From: Gnetum montanum
Lineage: Eukaryota; Streptophyta; Gnetopsida; Gnetales; Gnetaceae
Assembly (NCBI GenBank): GCA_015680685.1
Contig: MNCI01034323.1
Span: 26,426-90,425 of the forward strand
Reading direction: 5' to 3'
Length of the DNA stretch: 64,000 nucleotides
Shown: one piece after another, positions 24,261-36,570 of the stretch
Layout of the letters: every line of letters begins with the position of its first letter
How positions within the stretch are numbered: position 1 is the stretch's first letter
The notes under the pieces: generated by a model
What the model was told of the DNA's origin: nothing
Databases searched by the model: none
Seen by the model: only the letters and a program-made list of their open reading frames with translations
Made by a program: the position numbers and the translations under genes

Positions 24261-25093
24261 AAGATCAAAGTTTCAAGCTTATTTGTGGAGGATTTTGAAG
24301 CACTTTTTGGAGCTTTTCATAATCTCCTCTTTTCTCATAATTTAAAGGGCTATTTTGATGTTGCAAAATAAATTAGCTTTGAATATTAATGTATTAGATA
24401 GTTATAGATAGTTCTAGACAATCAAGATCAAGATCTAAGCCCTTAGACAATTATCTTTATCTTATGGTTAATATTATCATAGGTTCTTGAAGCTCATGTC
24501 ATATATTGATGTTGAATATCATTTAGATCTTATTTCATGCCATATTTATCATGTATATTATGATTTTTGATCTATCATAATCTTGTAGTTTAAAAAAGAA
24601 TTATTAAACATTTGCCCTTAGGCTTGTTTATTGTTAGTTTTTTTGCATTTTCCTTTCATAAATTAGGGCATATTTTTGAGGATTGATTCCAACAATCTAA
24701 ATCAATATCCTTGCTAGGATATTGTTGGAAATTGATCCATTGATAAGGATTGATATTATCTAATTCAAAAAAGCTAAGTGCTAGGCATATTACCTATCAT
24801 CGTTTAATACAATTGTTTTTGATTTTCCTTGATATCACCTAGGTGACATAGATTAGTATATTTTTCAAAAAAAAAAGTAAAGAAAAAAAATTGAGAGCTC
24901 TTCCCATTTCTTGTTGCAATGATTAAAATTAATAAGAAAGCTTTACATCTCATTGGTAGTCATCCTAGGCAATAGGAATTGATATCACCAAAACTCAAAA
25001 CATTTTAGATGTTATTAAGGTCAAATTCTTAGGACATTTTAATTTTGTTTAAGTTTATTCTTTTATTGATCTTCTAGTACTAATTTTTGATAG
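24261..25093 (+). other. possible 5' LTR region of a copia remnant
   Basis: No coding motif. It lies directly upstream of a Met-tRNA-like primer site and copia gag, the place expected for a 5' LTR, but I could not find a convincing repeat partner downstream of 26540. Confidence 0.3.
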
Positions 25094-25105
25094 TGGTATT
25101 GGAGC
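25094..25105 (+). other. primer binding site (initiator Met-tRNA-like)
   Basis: TGGTATTGGAGC, differing at two positions from the usual TGGTATCAGAGC, upstream of a copia-type gag. Confidence 0.5.
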
Positions 25106-25149
25106 TAGTTTTTTCTCACGGACACTAAAGATATTTCTATGTGTTCTCT

Positions 25150-26075
25150 CATTTTTAATGATAGTTAAGATTATACATATTGATCACGTCTTATAAGAGC
25201 CCTTCAAATTCATGAAGTCTGGTCTTATGTAGAAAATGGTTATCATATTTCTCCTTATCTTCAAAACATATCAAGATGATAAAGAAATACCTACAATAAG
25301 AGTAACAAGCAAGTTTTCTAAAGATGATCATTATCATAATTATTAGTGAATCTAATGGAAGCAAAATCATTCTCAAGAAAAGTTCTAATGAGTGTTGGAG
25401 TGTGCTTCAATATGCGTAAAATGGTAGTGAGACAAATAGAAAAATCAAGAAGTTGATAGTTATACTTGAATTTGAAAGCATAAAGGTGGTGAAGGGTGAG
25501 CCATTTGATCACTTTTTTGGAAGGCTCAATATATGTCTAAGAAACCTTTATGATTATAGTTGTAATTAATCTATGGAGCAAAAGGTGAACAATAGGATTT
25601 TTATGCTTTATGATGATTCTATATTTAAAACTTCTATTGAGACTTCTATTCAAACAAAAGATATTTTCACCTATACCATTGAAGAATTGGTTGCAAGTTT
25701 GAAGGTCTTTCAAGAGATAAAGAAAACTCAACATCTAGTCACGAAAATGCCTATGATGCTCAAAATTTTTAATCATTAAGAGGGAGTAGTAAAAGAATAG
25801 GAAGATGAAGGGAAAATTTTCAAAGAGGAGGCATTTCATTGCATGATCAAAGAAATTCATTTTATGATCAAAGAACACAAAATTTCAAAGGTGATTTTAA
25901 AAGAGGTAGAGTAAATTAAAGATGAAGAGTGCTTTTAGAGGTGAAAGAACAAATTTACAAGTATTCTAGTCAAGATGTAATCATGATATATCATTGTCAT
26001 TAATTTTTCATAACAAGAAGGATCATCATAAAGAAATATGTTGGCAAGAACTGAATTTTCAATATCTCATAACCC
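25150..26075 (+). pseudogene. copia-type gag remnant
   Basis: Plus-strand reading in the copia gag_2 style: conceptual blocks LEFESIKVVKGEPFDHFFGR and LRNLYDYS, then an open frame at 25573-25779 (MEQKVNNRIFMLYDDS, FTYTIEELVASLKVFQE) that matches the conserved LPxKFxxxxxxIEE...LTxxELxxxLxxxE layout. A degenerate zinc knuckle follows near 25995-26045 (Cys-His, then DHHKEICW) with a stop or frame change inside. Several stops make it inactive. Confidence 0.75.
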
Positions 26076-26179
26076 AAGACACCTCCAAGCCTAATTAAGT
26101 AGATGATTAATTACCCTAAGCTTACCATAAGGGAAAGCAAGTTAATAGTGGAAAACATTTTCAAAGAAATTAATTTCAC

Positions 26180-26540
26180 CACATGAATTATAGATAGTGC
26201 ATGTAGGAATCAGGAAAAAGTATAGAGATTATTTTATTGAATTTATGGATGGCCTAAATTTAGGCTTAATTAAGATTGGTGATAGAGCCTTTGTGAAAAT
26301 TCAAGGCATTGATAAAGTTGTAATTAAACTTGATGATTGAAGTTTTATGAATGTTCATGATGTTTTTTTATGTTCTCCAATTATTAAATTTATTGCTATT
26401 AGTTGATCAAATGCAAAGGAGGGAAACAAGTTGTGTTTAAGAATAATGTTTACATAATTTCAAATTATACTAGACTAATTGCTAAAATTTCAATGTTGGA
26501 AAGAAGATTTATTATTTAATGATACACATCTTAATTAATG
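26180..26540 (+). pseudogene. copia-type protease remnant
   Basis: A decayed IIDSA active-site block near 26190-26205, then a plus-strand reading close to the copia consensus: GDRAFVKIQGIDKVVIKLDD, SFMNVHDVF, and after a frame change VFKNNVYIISNYTRLIAK, just before the GAG-pre-integrase motif. The element ends here: no integrase or RT follows. Confidence 0.75.
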
Positions 26541-27080
26541 GTTTAACAAGGCAAGAGACTTAATCATCAGTTGCTTTGATGTAAGACTTTACTAATTGTA
26601 ATTTATGTTTAATAAGTCTTAGTGCTTGTATTTGTAATTAGCATGGGGTCTTATATATTAATTCTTTCATTTATTATATTTTCTATTATCTTTAAATGAT
26701 GCTACCAATATTTTTATCTTTAGTTAAGGATAGAATGACTAGATTTGTGTCCCATTGAAGATGACATTTATCTTTATCTTTGGATCTAACATGTGTGATG
26801 CTACTTAGTTAATTGTCTTTGATAGGAATCTTCTAGAATACAACCAAAAAATTTCATAAAATAGTCTATATAAGTGAGTCTTGGATTCATCTCTTAATCA
26901 TAATTTTCATCCTATGTCAATTTATCTTTAAGTCTTGTTGGTGCCTTATGCATATAATCTTGTAAAGTCTTATTCAATATAAGTAATTTTTCCTTGACAA
27001 TTTGGAGAAGTTAGTGGATTTATTTTAATTATTCTTTGATTTTAATTTGTTTAACACATATGCTAATTTTATTTTGATCC
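26541..27080 (+). other. LTR-like sequence after the copia remnant
   Basis: Contains a TATA-like CTATATAAGTG (26867-26877) and AT-rich flanks, as copia LTRs have. No second copy was found in the window, so it may be the 3' LTR of a shortened copia copy or a separate solo LTR. Confidence 0.3.
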
Positions 27081-27313
27081 TTCTATCTACAAGATATGCC
27101 ATAGTTATTAGATCTAGATAACTCTATAATTTTTAAGAAAAGTTTTGTTAGTATTAAATAAGCTATGTCAAAGTTATGTTGGTGAGTGCCAATAGCATGA
27201 AGTAGTTTGGATAGCCACGTTACATTGAAACATTTTATGCATAAAAGAATATTGTACTAAAGTAGTGATGTAATAGAGGTGATTAGGTAGTCTCTACCAT
27301 TTTATGCAAGCTT
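27081..27313. other. unassigned AT-rich sequence
   Basis: No ORF, LTR or repeat that I can support, apart from a partial, more diverged unit of the tandem repeat that follows (about 27250-27313). Confidence 0.3.
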
Positions 27314-27625
27314 TGGTGTTCTTCCTTCTTGGATCATAGGCTGTTATAAGTTTGAAGGATACTCACTGGTACATATACTAGATATTGTGAGGAGCAACAT
27401 GATGGTGATTTAAAAGATCTTATCATTTTATTTGACCTTGATGTTCTTCATACATGGGAAAAATATTTTTGTAGGTTCATAGGGTACTTGGTAGTACATT
27501 CATAATCAGTAATTTAAAAGCCCTTATCATTTCATCTATCATTGGTGTTACTTCTATGTAGAAAATAGGCCGCTATAGGTCTACAGTGTACTTGATAGTA
27601 CATTAACTAGGGTTATCAGTTGGAG
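27314..27625. repeat. diverged tandem repeat, three units of about 104-125 bp
   Basis: Units begin at 27314, 27439 and 27543. Shared marks per unit are TGGTGTT-CTTC or TGATGTTCTTC at the start, a GTACTTGGTAGTACATT-type block (27484-27500 and 27588-27603; weaker at 27360) and ATTTAAAAG-TCTTATCATT at the end (27409-27429 and 27510-27532). Units differ at many sites, so the array is old. Confidence 0.6.
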
Positions 27626-28974
27626 ATTAATAAATTATGATGTTTTAGGCTCTTAGACATTAAGAATAAAAACATCACCACCACATTGTCCATTTGATCA
27701 CAATATAATTTTTTTTGAAAAAAATAACAATGCCTCAAAATATCTCTAAAAACATAATATAACATGCTAGAACTACAATACTAGTACATCATGACTCTCA
27801 TAATCTACCATTTAACTAACTATAGCCTTAGCATGAGATGATAAACAACACATATATAGTTTTTATGTTATGCTATGACCTAGCTACTAGTGTATTATGA
27901 GTTGTCGAATTAGGTTGTGATCTAATTATGAATCTAGCACTAGGACACCATAACCTACTTAGAATCCTAACCCTAGAAGCCATCATGATCTCTTTACAAT
28001 CTTGATATGATTTACCCATCACAAATTCAGTGTAAGTCAACCACTATTCATGTTACATTGAAGAACACAACCATGATCCTATTATAAGGGGACTATGAAT
28101 TTTGCCTAATATAATTTGAATTATGAAACACTAACACCAGTTGACCATGAATTGTGATAGACTCATGATGATAGCATGCTATGAATTTATATTATTTTAC
28201 TTAATGAATTCAACTTACCCATGTATCCAACAATTCTTAAGACATTGAAATACAAACTTACAAAGATGAAGGATAGGTAAACATCAAGAAATAAGATCTC
28301 ATGTAAACATACCTAAAAAATACATCTATAAGAAAATCCTTATCCTTACAATATAACATACTCATATATCATATAAACTTATAATGTTATGAATACGTCA
28401 TGGATGGAAATATAGGAAATTAAGATGTATGTACAAGTCCTGCAATATGTTATCATATCCAAACTTGTAGTCCAATTTTACTACATAATATACTAAAGAT
28501 TCCCCACCTACACTGCCAACTATGACAAGTTAAAACCACATTTACACACTATGACCTCTACCATAATTAGAAATAGTCTTTAACTCCCAAGAAGCTTAGA
28601 ATAAAAAGGTACCCAACCTCTAACTTATTGGAGTACTAAGAGAAGAAATTGAAGTATATTAATGATTAAGATTAAAGCATAAAAGATACATACTATTATC
28701 ACTTATTACCTTATTATTTTCAAAACAAAAAATTAAAAAAATTATTTCCAAAATAACAAAATATTTTCTAAAATATAAAAATAATAAATAAAATATAAAT
28801 CTTATACTTACTAAACCTTACTATTTTCAAGCTCTATATATAATATAATTAATTAAATATAATCAATACATACCATATATTATCTTTAGGAAACTTAAAT
28901 CAAATATAATAATTAATTAATACAATATTTTTCTTTATAAAACACTCTTTTAACTTTTTAGATCCTCATTTCTA
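27626..28974. other. unassigned AT-rich sequence
   Basis: No convincing coding, RNA or repeat feature; very AT-rich around 28680-28930. It may be decayed transposon DNA. Confidence 0.35.
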
Positions 28975-29315
28975 AATGGATCTATTTTGTAACAAAGATG
29001 GTGTCACTTTGTGATAGATGATTTAATTATTATAATAAGACTTCAAAGAGCATGTTGTAATACCTAGGGATTAGAGGTCATATCAACATGGAGTTGTGAA
29101 GTCAAAAAAGACAAGTAAAAGGTGCTAGGTTAAGTAGAATAGGAACGTGATTGACCATTCCTTCTAATAGGATATAGGCCTAACCATGATTGCCATGTTG
29201 GATTGCCTCTAAGGCATAGTTACTAAAGGAAGATAATTCTAAAGAATCCTTAAAGCATGACCCAAATACGTTATTTTCACATTAATAAAGTTTCTTTTTC
29301 ATTCTTTTTGCATTT
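28975..29315 (+). repeat. Y left LTR, partial
   Basis: Matches 45780-46130 and 48620-48980, with common blocks TATAATAAGACTTC, TAGGCCTAA and GCATGACCCAAATAC. It diverges after about 29315, before the U5 end seen in the other two copies. Confidence 0.65.
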
Positions 29316-29614
29316 AACTGATCATATTTTAATAAAATTTAAACCCTTCTCATTAAATATTGCCATTATGGTACCTACTATTCTCAGTAGCTCATTTTCT
29401 ACATCACACTTTGTTTACTTGATATAGTCATATTTTTCATGCACTATCATCACCTCTCGTGCATGTTACCTTCACCATACTTAGCTTGCCACTATGAATC
29501 ATCAACACCTCCCTTAAGCCTATTGTTTCATACTTAGTATGGATTACCACACATTGCATTCTCATACCATTTCATTTATGCACATTCTCGTTACTCTGGT
29601 ATGGTGATAGTTAC
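29316..29614 (+). other. Y internal sequence left of E4
   Basis: C/T-rich sequence similar in style to 42619-43150 and to the X internal region 50300-51290. No coding function can be assigned. Confidence 0.35.
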
Positions 29615-30489
29615 TGATGAAACACTTTTATATTAAGAATGATATTGTATCTACCATATTGTAGATGAGATATTGTAGCCTAACATAGATCATCAAAGAT
29701 AAAATGAAGGTGGACCATGGTCATTCCTATAAATATGAGCACAACATTGTGTTGAAAACAAGTTTGAGTCCAATACCTAGTAAAATTCATTTTTTTTTAT
29801 TTTCTTAAAGTTAGAGTTAGTGTGAATGCCTGCAATGTGGTAAATCATAGTTGTACAAAATCTTTATTTAAGTGGATTGTTCCTAGACAAAATTCATGAA
29901 CGATAATAATTGAGTTTGTTCTTTATCATTGTAGCATATCCCTTAGAATAGATTTACTTTTCCATGATATTTACTTTTACTATGTTATTTACATTTCTTG
30001 AATCAAATACAATTCCAATGCTTATTACTAAGGTGGAAAGAGTACAAATAGTTTCAAGTGTAAAGTGTAATAGTTTGGCAATCCAGTAGTGACTTTACTT
30101 AATTCATTCAATAGTAAAGTTACTTCATAATCCCATTAATGGCTACCATAGTTCAAAAAGTGTACAGAAAACCAAGAATGGACACTTATTACCATAGGAT
30201 AGAATATATTTTTATTTTCATTATACCTAGAGGTAGAAATTACATTCATTATCCATTATGTTTACATTTAGTGTACTTAAAGCTACTCAATATTATTTTA
30301 TCATATATCTTACTAAAAGTTAAATCACACATTTTTCATCTCACTAACTTTAAGTGGAAAGACAATAATCACAATCTTACTATCAACTCACTAGTATACT
30401 TATATTATCTATCCATGGATTATGATATGGTTGCATGTGAATAATTGTAACGTGTATGGTTGAGTAATTAAATACCCTACTGCTCATCA
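29615..30489 (+). repeat. E4 5' LTR
   Basis: Begins TGATGAAACACTTTTATATT and ends CTACTGCTCATCA. U3 repeats run from 29640 to 29720; TATA CTATAAATATG is near 29728-29738. Partner at 41742-42618. Confidence 0.88.
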
Positions 30490-30507
30490 TTGGCGTTGTT
30501 TCCAAGC
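30490..30507 (+). other. E4 primer binding site (tRNA-Asp-like, damaged)
   Basis: TTGGCGTTGTTTCCAAGC directly after the 5' LTR. The opening TTGGCG and the position agree with the tRNA-Asp-type site of E1 and E2, with a small gap. Confidence 0.6.
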
Positions 30508-30799
30508 ACATGTCAATGTTTTCTAATTATTTGATGTTACATAATTTGTTGTATCAAGAATTATCAAGCCTATCTTTCATAATTAAAAATAAATTTTGAA
30601 AACACATACATACTTAAGTGTCAACCACATTATAATTAGTTTCATATCCAAAGTGAAATATCCTCATACTATTGATCTTGATGAAGATAATGGTAGAGAT
30701 TATAATGAAAACAACTGGAGTGCATTGATGAAAACAAGAATTTAATATTTTCATATACATCCTTATTATCCTAATTTTACCTTTATTTTTCACTAGGAT

Positions 30800-33165
30800 G
30801 AACAACGTAGATGGAGAGACTTACAAGGAAATATTTTCTTACAGGTAAAATAGTTAACACCATATATTCTTTAAGAAACCCTCATGAGGTCAAATCTTGA
30901 TCATTGGCAAAAAGGTTATGAAGTTACCAAAAACATGAACAGGCCATATCAACCAATAGAGGCACAAACAAGAAGGAATGCTATCATATTAGTAAGATAT
31001 AAATAAGAGAACTAAAAGAAAGCATCACAAGTAATCATCCTTAATAAGAAAAAGGAACAAGAATCATATAAAGCTCAAAGTTCTTACCAAATTCACAGAT
31101 CTAGTGCTTAAACACCAATCATATGTACTAAAGATTATGTAAAGACAAAGCTATGTTCAACCCTTGTAGAAATTCTAGGAAGAGATGAGGTAGATTTCAG
31201 ACTTAGGAGAAATTTAAGATCTAAAATATTCGATAGATCTAGAAGGGATAAATCTAGAAGCCATACATGGAGAACCAATTGGCATCATTCTCCACCTTCC
31301 CCATCCTCTTCATTACACTCATCAATAGATTATGATAGGGAAAAATAGAGAAAAAGTGACCATGAAAAGTAAAGGAGAAGGAATTATGAGAGACATGATA
31401 ATAGAAGAAGAATGCATCTTAAAAGTATGAAAGATAATGAAGAAGATAGAAGGAGAGAGAGTAGGCATGAGAGAAGAAAGCATCGTGAGGATCAAAGGAG
31501 TCACTACTACAACAAAGTTTATGAACTCAAAGACTATGAAGAATTTTGTCTAGTCCATCATAGTATGATCAACATAAGGAAGGTAGGGTAGATACTTATT
31601 AGACATCTAATGAATAGTCACATCAAGTGACTTGCTATGAACAATATTCTAAAGTTCAAAGGAGGATATAACATGATTCTGCAACATCACCTCCAAGCCT
31701 TTCATGATGCTTGTGTTCCATAGAATATAGAACATGATTGATAGAAATTAAAGTTATTTCCCAAAACACTTATTAAATAAGCAAAAAGCTAGTATAGATA
31801 TTTAGAATTGGAATCAATTAGAAGATGGAGTACCATGTTGTAACTTTACAATGACAAACACTAAACTTGTTCTAGAGTGTAAAACTTAAGAAAACAAATA
31901 CAAGGATGAAAAAAAAAGGAACATATGAATTCCTTGATGTAGTAATGGGTAGATACTACTCATTATTACATATATGCCAAAGCCATGAATTTTCTCAAAG
32001 GAATAAGATCATTGATGGGTTAAGGAATAAGATCAAAGAGATCCTTAGAGTATATGACTAAGGTAGATTATTAGAGAAGATGGCTCATCAAATGCAAAGG
32101 TTACTAGACTAGGTGGTGAAAGAAGATGGAGAGCTATGAAAAAGAAAATTCATTGAAGAGTATAATTTGAATCTAGTCATTAAAATAGAGATGTAAGGAT
32201 ATGTGAAACAAAATAAGAAGAAACTTTAGAAGATGTGATTTGACAAAAGACTCTACCAATTTAGAAATCAGTCAATGATATCGCAACAAAAGGTAGAAGA
32301 AATGTGGAACTCTATGGACAAAAAATTTACCATAGAACTAAAGATAGCAGAAGTAAAGACAAAACAAGCCTTTAAGGAAAATAATAATAGGAATAAGAAA
32401 AAAGACAATGGATACAAAATTTATAAGAATAGATGCCAAGATGATTATCTTATCCACAAGGTAATTATATAAAATCCTACCAACAACCGTACTATCCAAG
32501 TAGGGATTATACTCAACCATAATAATAATACCAATAATAGGTAGAAACCATAGTCATGGGGGATGCCATCACCAAGACAAAAATATTTATTTCAATAACT
32601 TGATACTTATGGATACTATGTTTAACATCCCATATCTCCTAGAAATACTCTTGCTTATACTTATTTCCACTAGTTTCCAGAAGAATATCATAGGTCTACA
32701 ACCCCACACATGACGTCATAGCCTTACATATCTCAAACAAGAGTGGGACCATCCTATCAAGCTCCTAACCCTCAACTACTAGTATCACCACTAGTCATGC
32801 AAGGAAAACTACCAATACAAACATAACAAAAGAGTTCTACTCAAGTAAGAACTACATAAGAGGACATAACAAATATGAGTGGACCAAAATCTAAAAAAAT
32901 GTTTCTTTTTTAGGGTAAGTCTAGAAAGGTTCAAAGGATAGGAGCTTCATCTACTCCTACTCCTTTCACACAAAGTTCTCAAAATAGTACTATGCTTCCA
33001 ATTTCAATAGAAAAGGATCTAATCACTATCATGCTCACACAAATAATAATAAGTTAGATAAAAGAAGAAGTACTTCCCAAGAAGAGGATAGATCCATGAA
33101 GTCCTTTAATCTATTTCCAAATAGCAAGACTCAAGCCATGTAAACCTCGAATAGGTTCTTTGTTA
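30800..33165 (+). pseudogene. E4 gag, decayed
   Basis: The N-terminal part (about 31190-31510) is strongly Arg/Ser/Glu-rich with RS- and RE-type runs (RSRRDKSRSHTW, RRRERSRHERRKHRED), like a nuclear SR protein tail. The capsid block follows at 31650-31830 (FKGGYNM, QHHLQAFHDACV, KLKLFPKTL), aligning with E1 and E2. The remainder to about 33165 is broken by stops. The Arg/Ser-rich head may bind RNA; that is inference. Confidence 0.75.
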
Positions 33166-33480
33166 CGAGTGAATATCATTTCTTAAGACATGTACAATAC
33201 CTAGAATTTACCTTCATTAATGAAGTATAACATCTAGCTAGAGTTGGTGGGCCAATTAATTGCTATTCCACTAGGACAAATGAAAGTTATGATAACTATT
33301 GTAAGTGGCTAGTATTATCCTATTTATTTTCTAGTTATTCATGTGGGAAAGAATAAAGGTGAATTTCCTATAATCATGAGAAGAACATGGATTAGCATCC
33401 TAGATGCTAAACTTGAAATTAGGGATTCATCCTTAGAAATTTCCTAGGAGAATGAAGCGAGGATTGTTTAAAGACACAAA
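33166..33480 (+). pseudogene. E4 aspartic protease, decayed
   Basis: The second half of the fold is clear: VGKNKGEFPIIMRRTWIS, DAKLEIRDSSLEIS (33340-33450). At the active-site position the reading is RIGSLLRVNIIS, where E1 has LDLGSGVNLIS, so the catalytic Asp is lost in this copy. Confidence 0.7.
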
Positions 33481-33879
33481 GTTACATGTATCACAATTCT
33501 AGCATGCTACAATTATGTTGAAGATATGTATGTACAATAGTTCTTGTATGAAGTAGTCACTAGACATAAAGGCACCAGGTGATTGATTAATAAAGAAGAA
33601 TTAAGGTCAAATGTATGCATGGAACTAGTGATAAAATTACTAATCCCTACATTAAAAATAACAATAAAATAGAGAAGATATGAAGATAATCTTTCTATAT
33701 GAAGTTACAAAAAGATCAAGACATTGAATTAGGAAACTTAGAGATACTAGAAAAATATGAACTGGAACTGCTAGAACTAAAAGCCATAATAGATGCACTT
33801 AAATATGCTTTCCTTAATAACTAAAGATTGATAATTATAAATACCAATCTTGATAAGAAATAGAAGAGAAAATTCTTAG

Positions 33880-35300
33880 AAGTCATTGAAAAATAACCAA
33901 CCATATTTGCACGATCTTATGATGAGATCACTCACATCAATCCATGAATTTGTTAACATGAAATCTACACTGATCTAGCTATTAAACCATACCACCAACC
34001 TCAATAAAAATATTATTCATAACTTAAAGAAGTAGTTAAAAAAGAACTAGAGAAGCTATTAAAGGAAGGGTTCATCCATCCTATCATAGATAGTGAATGG
34101 GTTACCCTATTAGTCATTATCCCAAAGAAGGGTGACAAGTGGAGGGTTTATATAGACTTTAAATTATTAAACATGGTAACATTCAAGGACCAATTCTATT
34201 TGTCATTTATTGATCAAGTTCTAAATACCATTATGAGGCATTATTACTACAAGTTTTGGATGGGTATAGTAGATACAATCAAATTCATATTATACTAGAA
34301 GACTAAGAGAAGATAATGTGTACTACCTATGGGGAATGTTTGCATACAAACAAATGCTATTTGACTTGTGTAACACTTTGAACACATTCTAGATACTTAT
34401 TCTCAGCATCTTCCAAAAATATATTAGTAATGGAGTTAAGGTATTTATGGATGATTTCTTTACATATGAGGTTGGATTCAAAAAATATTTGGACCACTTA
34501 GAGCAGGTTTTGAAATGATGTGTTAAGACAAATCTAAATCTCAATTAGCAAAAGTGCCACTTAATGATCAAAGATAACATAGTTCAAGAAAACAAGATAT
34601 CTTATAAAAACATTGAGGTAGATCTAGACAAGATTAGAGTCATTCAAAACATTACTCAAAGGTCAAAAACTATTAAAGATGTTTGATCATTTATTGGCCA
34701 TATAGGGTACTATAGAGGATTTATTGAAAATTTTTTAAAGATTACAAAATCAATTGTTAAACTCAAAAAGAAAGATTTATCATTCTAGTGATCCAAAAAA
34801 TGTCAGAAGACATTTGAGAACTTAAATTAGAAACTAATCAAGACAATAATCCTTTGTGCTCCAGATTGGTCCAAGCCTTTCCACATTATGATTGATTCTT
34901 CAAACTATGTGTTAGGAGTAGTATTACCCAATGAGATGATAAAAAATGACCATATTAGATACACTACACTAGTATAAGCATTATTGTCGCACAACTTAAC
35001 TATACCAATATAGAAAAGGAGCTTATGGCTATGGTATATGCACTTGAAAAATTCAGATATTATGTGTTTGGGTGCTTCATTTATGTTCATATAAACAATA
35101 GTGTAATCATATTTTTAATGAATAAACTAGAAGTTAGTCTAATAACTATGAGATGTTCATTATACTATAGGAATTTGACATAACAATGACCAATAAAAAA
35201 GGGATTGAGAATGTTGTAGCTGATTATCTATTAATGCTCAAATGGAATTCTCATAAGGAAGAAGAACCATTATCAAACCAATTCCTTGATGAAAATATAT
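33880..35300 (+). pseudogene. E4 reverse transcriptase and RNase H, decayed
   Basis: RT blocks: VVKKELEKLLKEGFIHPI, VIIPKKGDKWRVYIDFKLLN and FIDQVLNTIM at 34030-34235. The polymerase motif region lies near 34440-34470 (VFMDDFFTYEVG). RNase H: NYTNIEKELMAMVYALEKF at 34998-35055 and NKKGIENVVADYL at 35192-35230. There are many stops, but the order is complete. Confidence 0.82.
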
Positions 35301-35479
35301 TTACTAAGATAGCAATGGTTGTCAATTTAGTATCAAAGTCATGGATTACTGATTATTTAACATATCTAACTATAAAAGAACTTCTTGCTAATTAGGATAA
35401 ACAACAAAAGGACTAGTTTCTCCACAAAGTGAAACAATACATAGAGATTAAAGAAAACCTTTATAATATTTATGAAAAT

Positions 35480-36570
35480 GGTTTAATATAATGGTGTGTT
35501 TTGCAAAATAGTCAACAAATATTTCTAAGAGATGCACATGAAGAACCATGAGGTGGTTATTATGTAGGCTATAAAATAACCCTAATAATAATGATGGTAG
35601 GTTATTTTTGGTGTACCATATTTAGGGATGTACATTAGTTTGCAAAATCTTGTGAAAGATGCCAATAGGATGGAGACCTGAAGGACCATAATAATGAATA
35701 CAACCATTGAAACCATTTGATATTTGAGGAATTGACTTTATGGGATCCATCATACTGATGTTAAATGGAAATCCTTATGTTATCATGATTTTTTATTACT
35801 GTACTAAGTAGATATAAGCAACCAGAGTTAAAAATTGCATAGTGACAACAACTACAAAGTTCTTTAATAATATGTGATAAATAGATTTGGAATGTTAGAG
35901 ATGTTAATATCAGATAATGAAACTCATTTTAGTAGAGCTACATTTAAGAAGCTAATGTAATACCTTGGGGTGAATCATAAACTAACTACATTGCATCACC
36001 TCCAAGAAAATGATCAAGTGGATGTTACTAATAGAGAGATTACATGAATATTAACTAGAACTATTAGTAGATAGAGAAATTTTTGGGGCACTAAGCTTAA
36101 CAATGCTCTATGGACATATCAATTAACTTGGAAACTTCCTATAGGATATTTAACATATGAATTAGTCTATGGAAAACTTCCTACTCTACTAATTGAAATA
36201 GAAATAGATACCCTTACAATTACCTACATACTTGACCTAGATTTAGACTTAGCCCAAAAGGAATAGTTAATCAATGTTAATCTACTAGAAAAAAATTCAA
36301 AAAAAGTATTCCAAACATTGACATGACACTAAGATTCAACAAGTTTCTATTAATCCTAGAAATAGATTCCTCTACTATAACCAAATCTAGGTCACACAAA
36401 AGACAAGTTTCAAACTTTATCGGAAGGACCCTATATATTCCATGTCACATATCAATAAGGCTCTATGAAAATTTACCACCTAACTAACTCATAGAATTTA
36501 ATCCTTATCAACATCCAACAAGTCAAACCATTTTATGAGTTCCATTCCTCCATAAACTCTACCTTGAATA
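35480..36570 (+). pseudogene. E4 integrase, decayed
   Basis: The zinc-binding CERCQ block is at 35650-35665, core motifs near 35725-35960 (FGIDFMG-like, then SDNETHFS-like at 35910-35930), and the C-terminal region to about 36560 ends QVKPFYEF-like. Recognised by collinearity with E1 and E5. Confidence 0.7.
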
